DNA from: UBA7672 sp040398425
GTDB lineage: Bacteria; Pseudomonadota; Alphaproteobacteria; Caulobacterales; Hyphomonadaceae
Assembly (NCBI GenBank): GCA_040398425.1
Contig: JBBATZ010000023.1
Coordinates: 1-53,057, forward strand
Length of the DNA stretch: 53,057 nt
Direction of reading: 5' to 3'
The stretch's first letter is position 1. Every line of letters starts with the position of its first letter. This document shows positions 52,966-53,057 of this stretch, in pieces. Under the pieces are notes generated by a model. The model was not told the origin of the DNA and searched no databases. It saw nothing but the letters and a program-made list of their open reading frames with translations. Position numbers and translations under genes: made by a program.

Positions 52966-53055
52966 GGAGAGGTGCCGGAGTGGTCGATCGGGACGGTCTC
53001 GAAAACCGTTGTACCTTCACGGGTACCGTGAGTTCGAATCTCACCCTCTCCGCCA
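52966..53055 (+). tRNA. tRNA-Ser (anticodon CGA)
   Basis: A complete class II tRNA. Acceptor GGAGAGG pairs with CCTCTCC, the anticodon stem ACGGT/ACCGT holds the loop CTCGAAA with anticodon CGA, a long variable arm (TGTACCTTCACGGGTACC) follows, and GTGAG/CTCAC closes the T arm around TTCGAAT. The 3' CCA is encoded. It decodes UCG. The window ends two bases after it. Confidence 0.96.
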
Positions 53056-53057
53056 GA

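Overview
The window reads as a continuous chromosomal segment of a GC-rich alphaproteobacterium, most likely of the Caulobacterales/Hyphomonadaceae type. The grounds are inference from gene content and order: ptsP-lysC facing ubiG, a dsbB-coq7 pair, ybgC-tolQRAB-pal-ybgF-tilS-ftsH, and ruvC-ruvA. Nearly all of it is compact chromosomal coding sequence. I see no insertion sequence, prophage or CRISPR array. A tRNA-Leu(CAA) lies near the left end and a tRNA-Ser(CGA) at the right end.

Layout. 0.2-3.7 kb: tRNA-Leu, a YqaA/DedA-like membrane protein, dsbB, coq7, an MliC-like lysozyme inhibitor and two doubtful small genes around palindromic repeats. 3.7-10 kb (minus strand): ispG, a RodZ-like protein, ptsP and lysC. 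10.2-12.8 kb (plus): ubiG and bifunctional mnmC. 12.8-16.6 kb (minus): an enlarged phage-shock operon with a textbook sigma-54 promoter, headed by a 45-residue membrane protein, then pspA, pspB, pspC and seven more small genes, six of which end in a shared Psp-like coiled-coil tail. The divergent activator pspF follows at 16.7 kb. 17.9-20.2 kb: a WecG/TagA glycosyltransferase, a secreted protein and a glutathione S-transferase. 20.7-30.4 kb: the Tol-Pal envelope cluster, then a YbjN-like protein, tilS and ftsH. 30.5-33.9 kb: a gamma-glutamyltransferase lipoprotein, a subclass B3 metallo-beta-lactamase and an SRPBCC lipoprotein. 33.9-39.7 kb: ruvB and ruvC-ruvA (minus), separated by a DUF885 peptidase-like lipoprotein, a SemiSWEET transporter and a DUF445 protein. 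39.7-45.7 kb: a Tat-signal protein, an M3 peptidase lipoprotein, a YcgN-like protein, upp, and a small secreted protein paired with a di-heme peroxidase. 45.9-52.7 kb: a three-gene cluster of transglutaminase-DUF2126, circularly permuted ATP-grasp/alpha-E fusion, and a second transglutaminase.

Functionally the window is rich in cell-envelope genes: Tol-Pal for outer-membrane constriction, Psp for inner-membrane stress, RodZ-like for shape, FtsH for membrane proteolysis, DsbB for periplasmic disulfides, and several lipoproteins and secreted hydrolases. The two most interesting items are the expanded psp operon, whose extra proteins look like PspB anchors carrying a PspC-like tail, and the uncharacterised ATP-grasp/transglutaminase cluster, which looks like a peptide ligation and cleavage system. 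A third is a perfect terminator-like palindrome lying inside the mnmC coding sequence, placed where it would stop the convergent psp operon.
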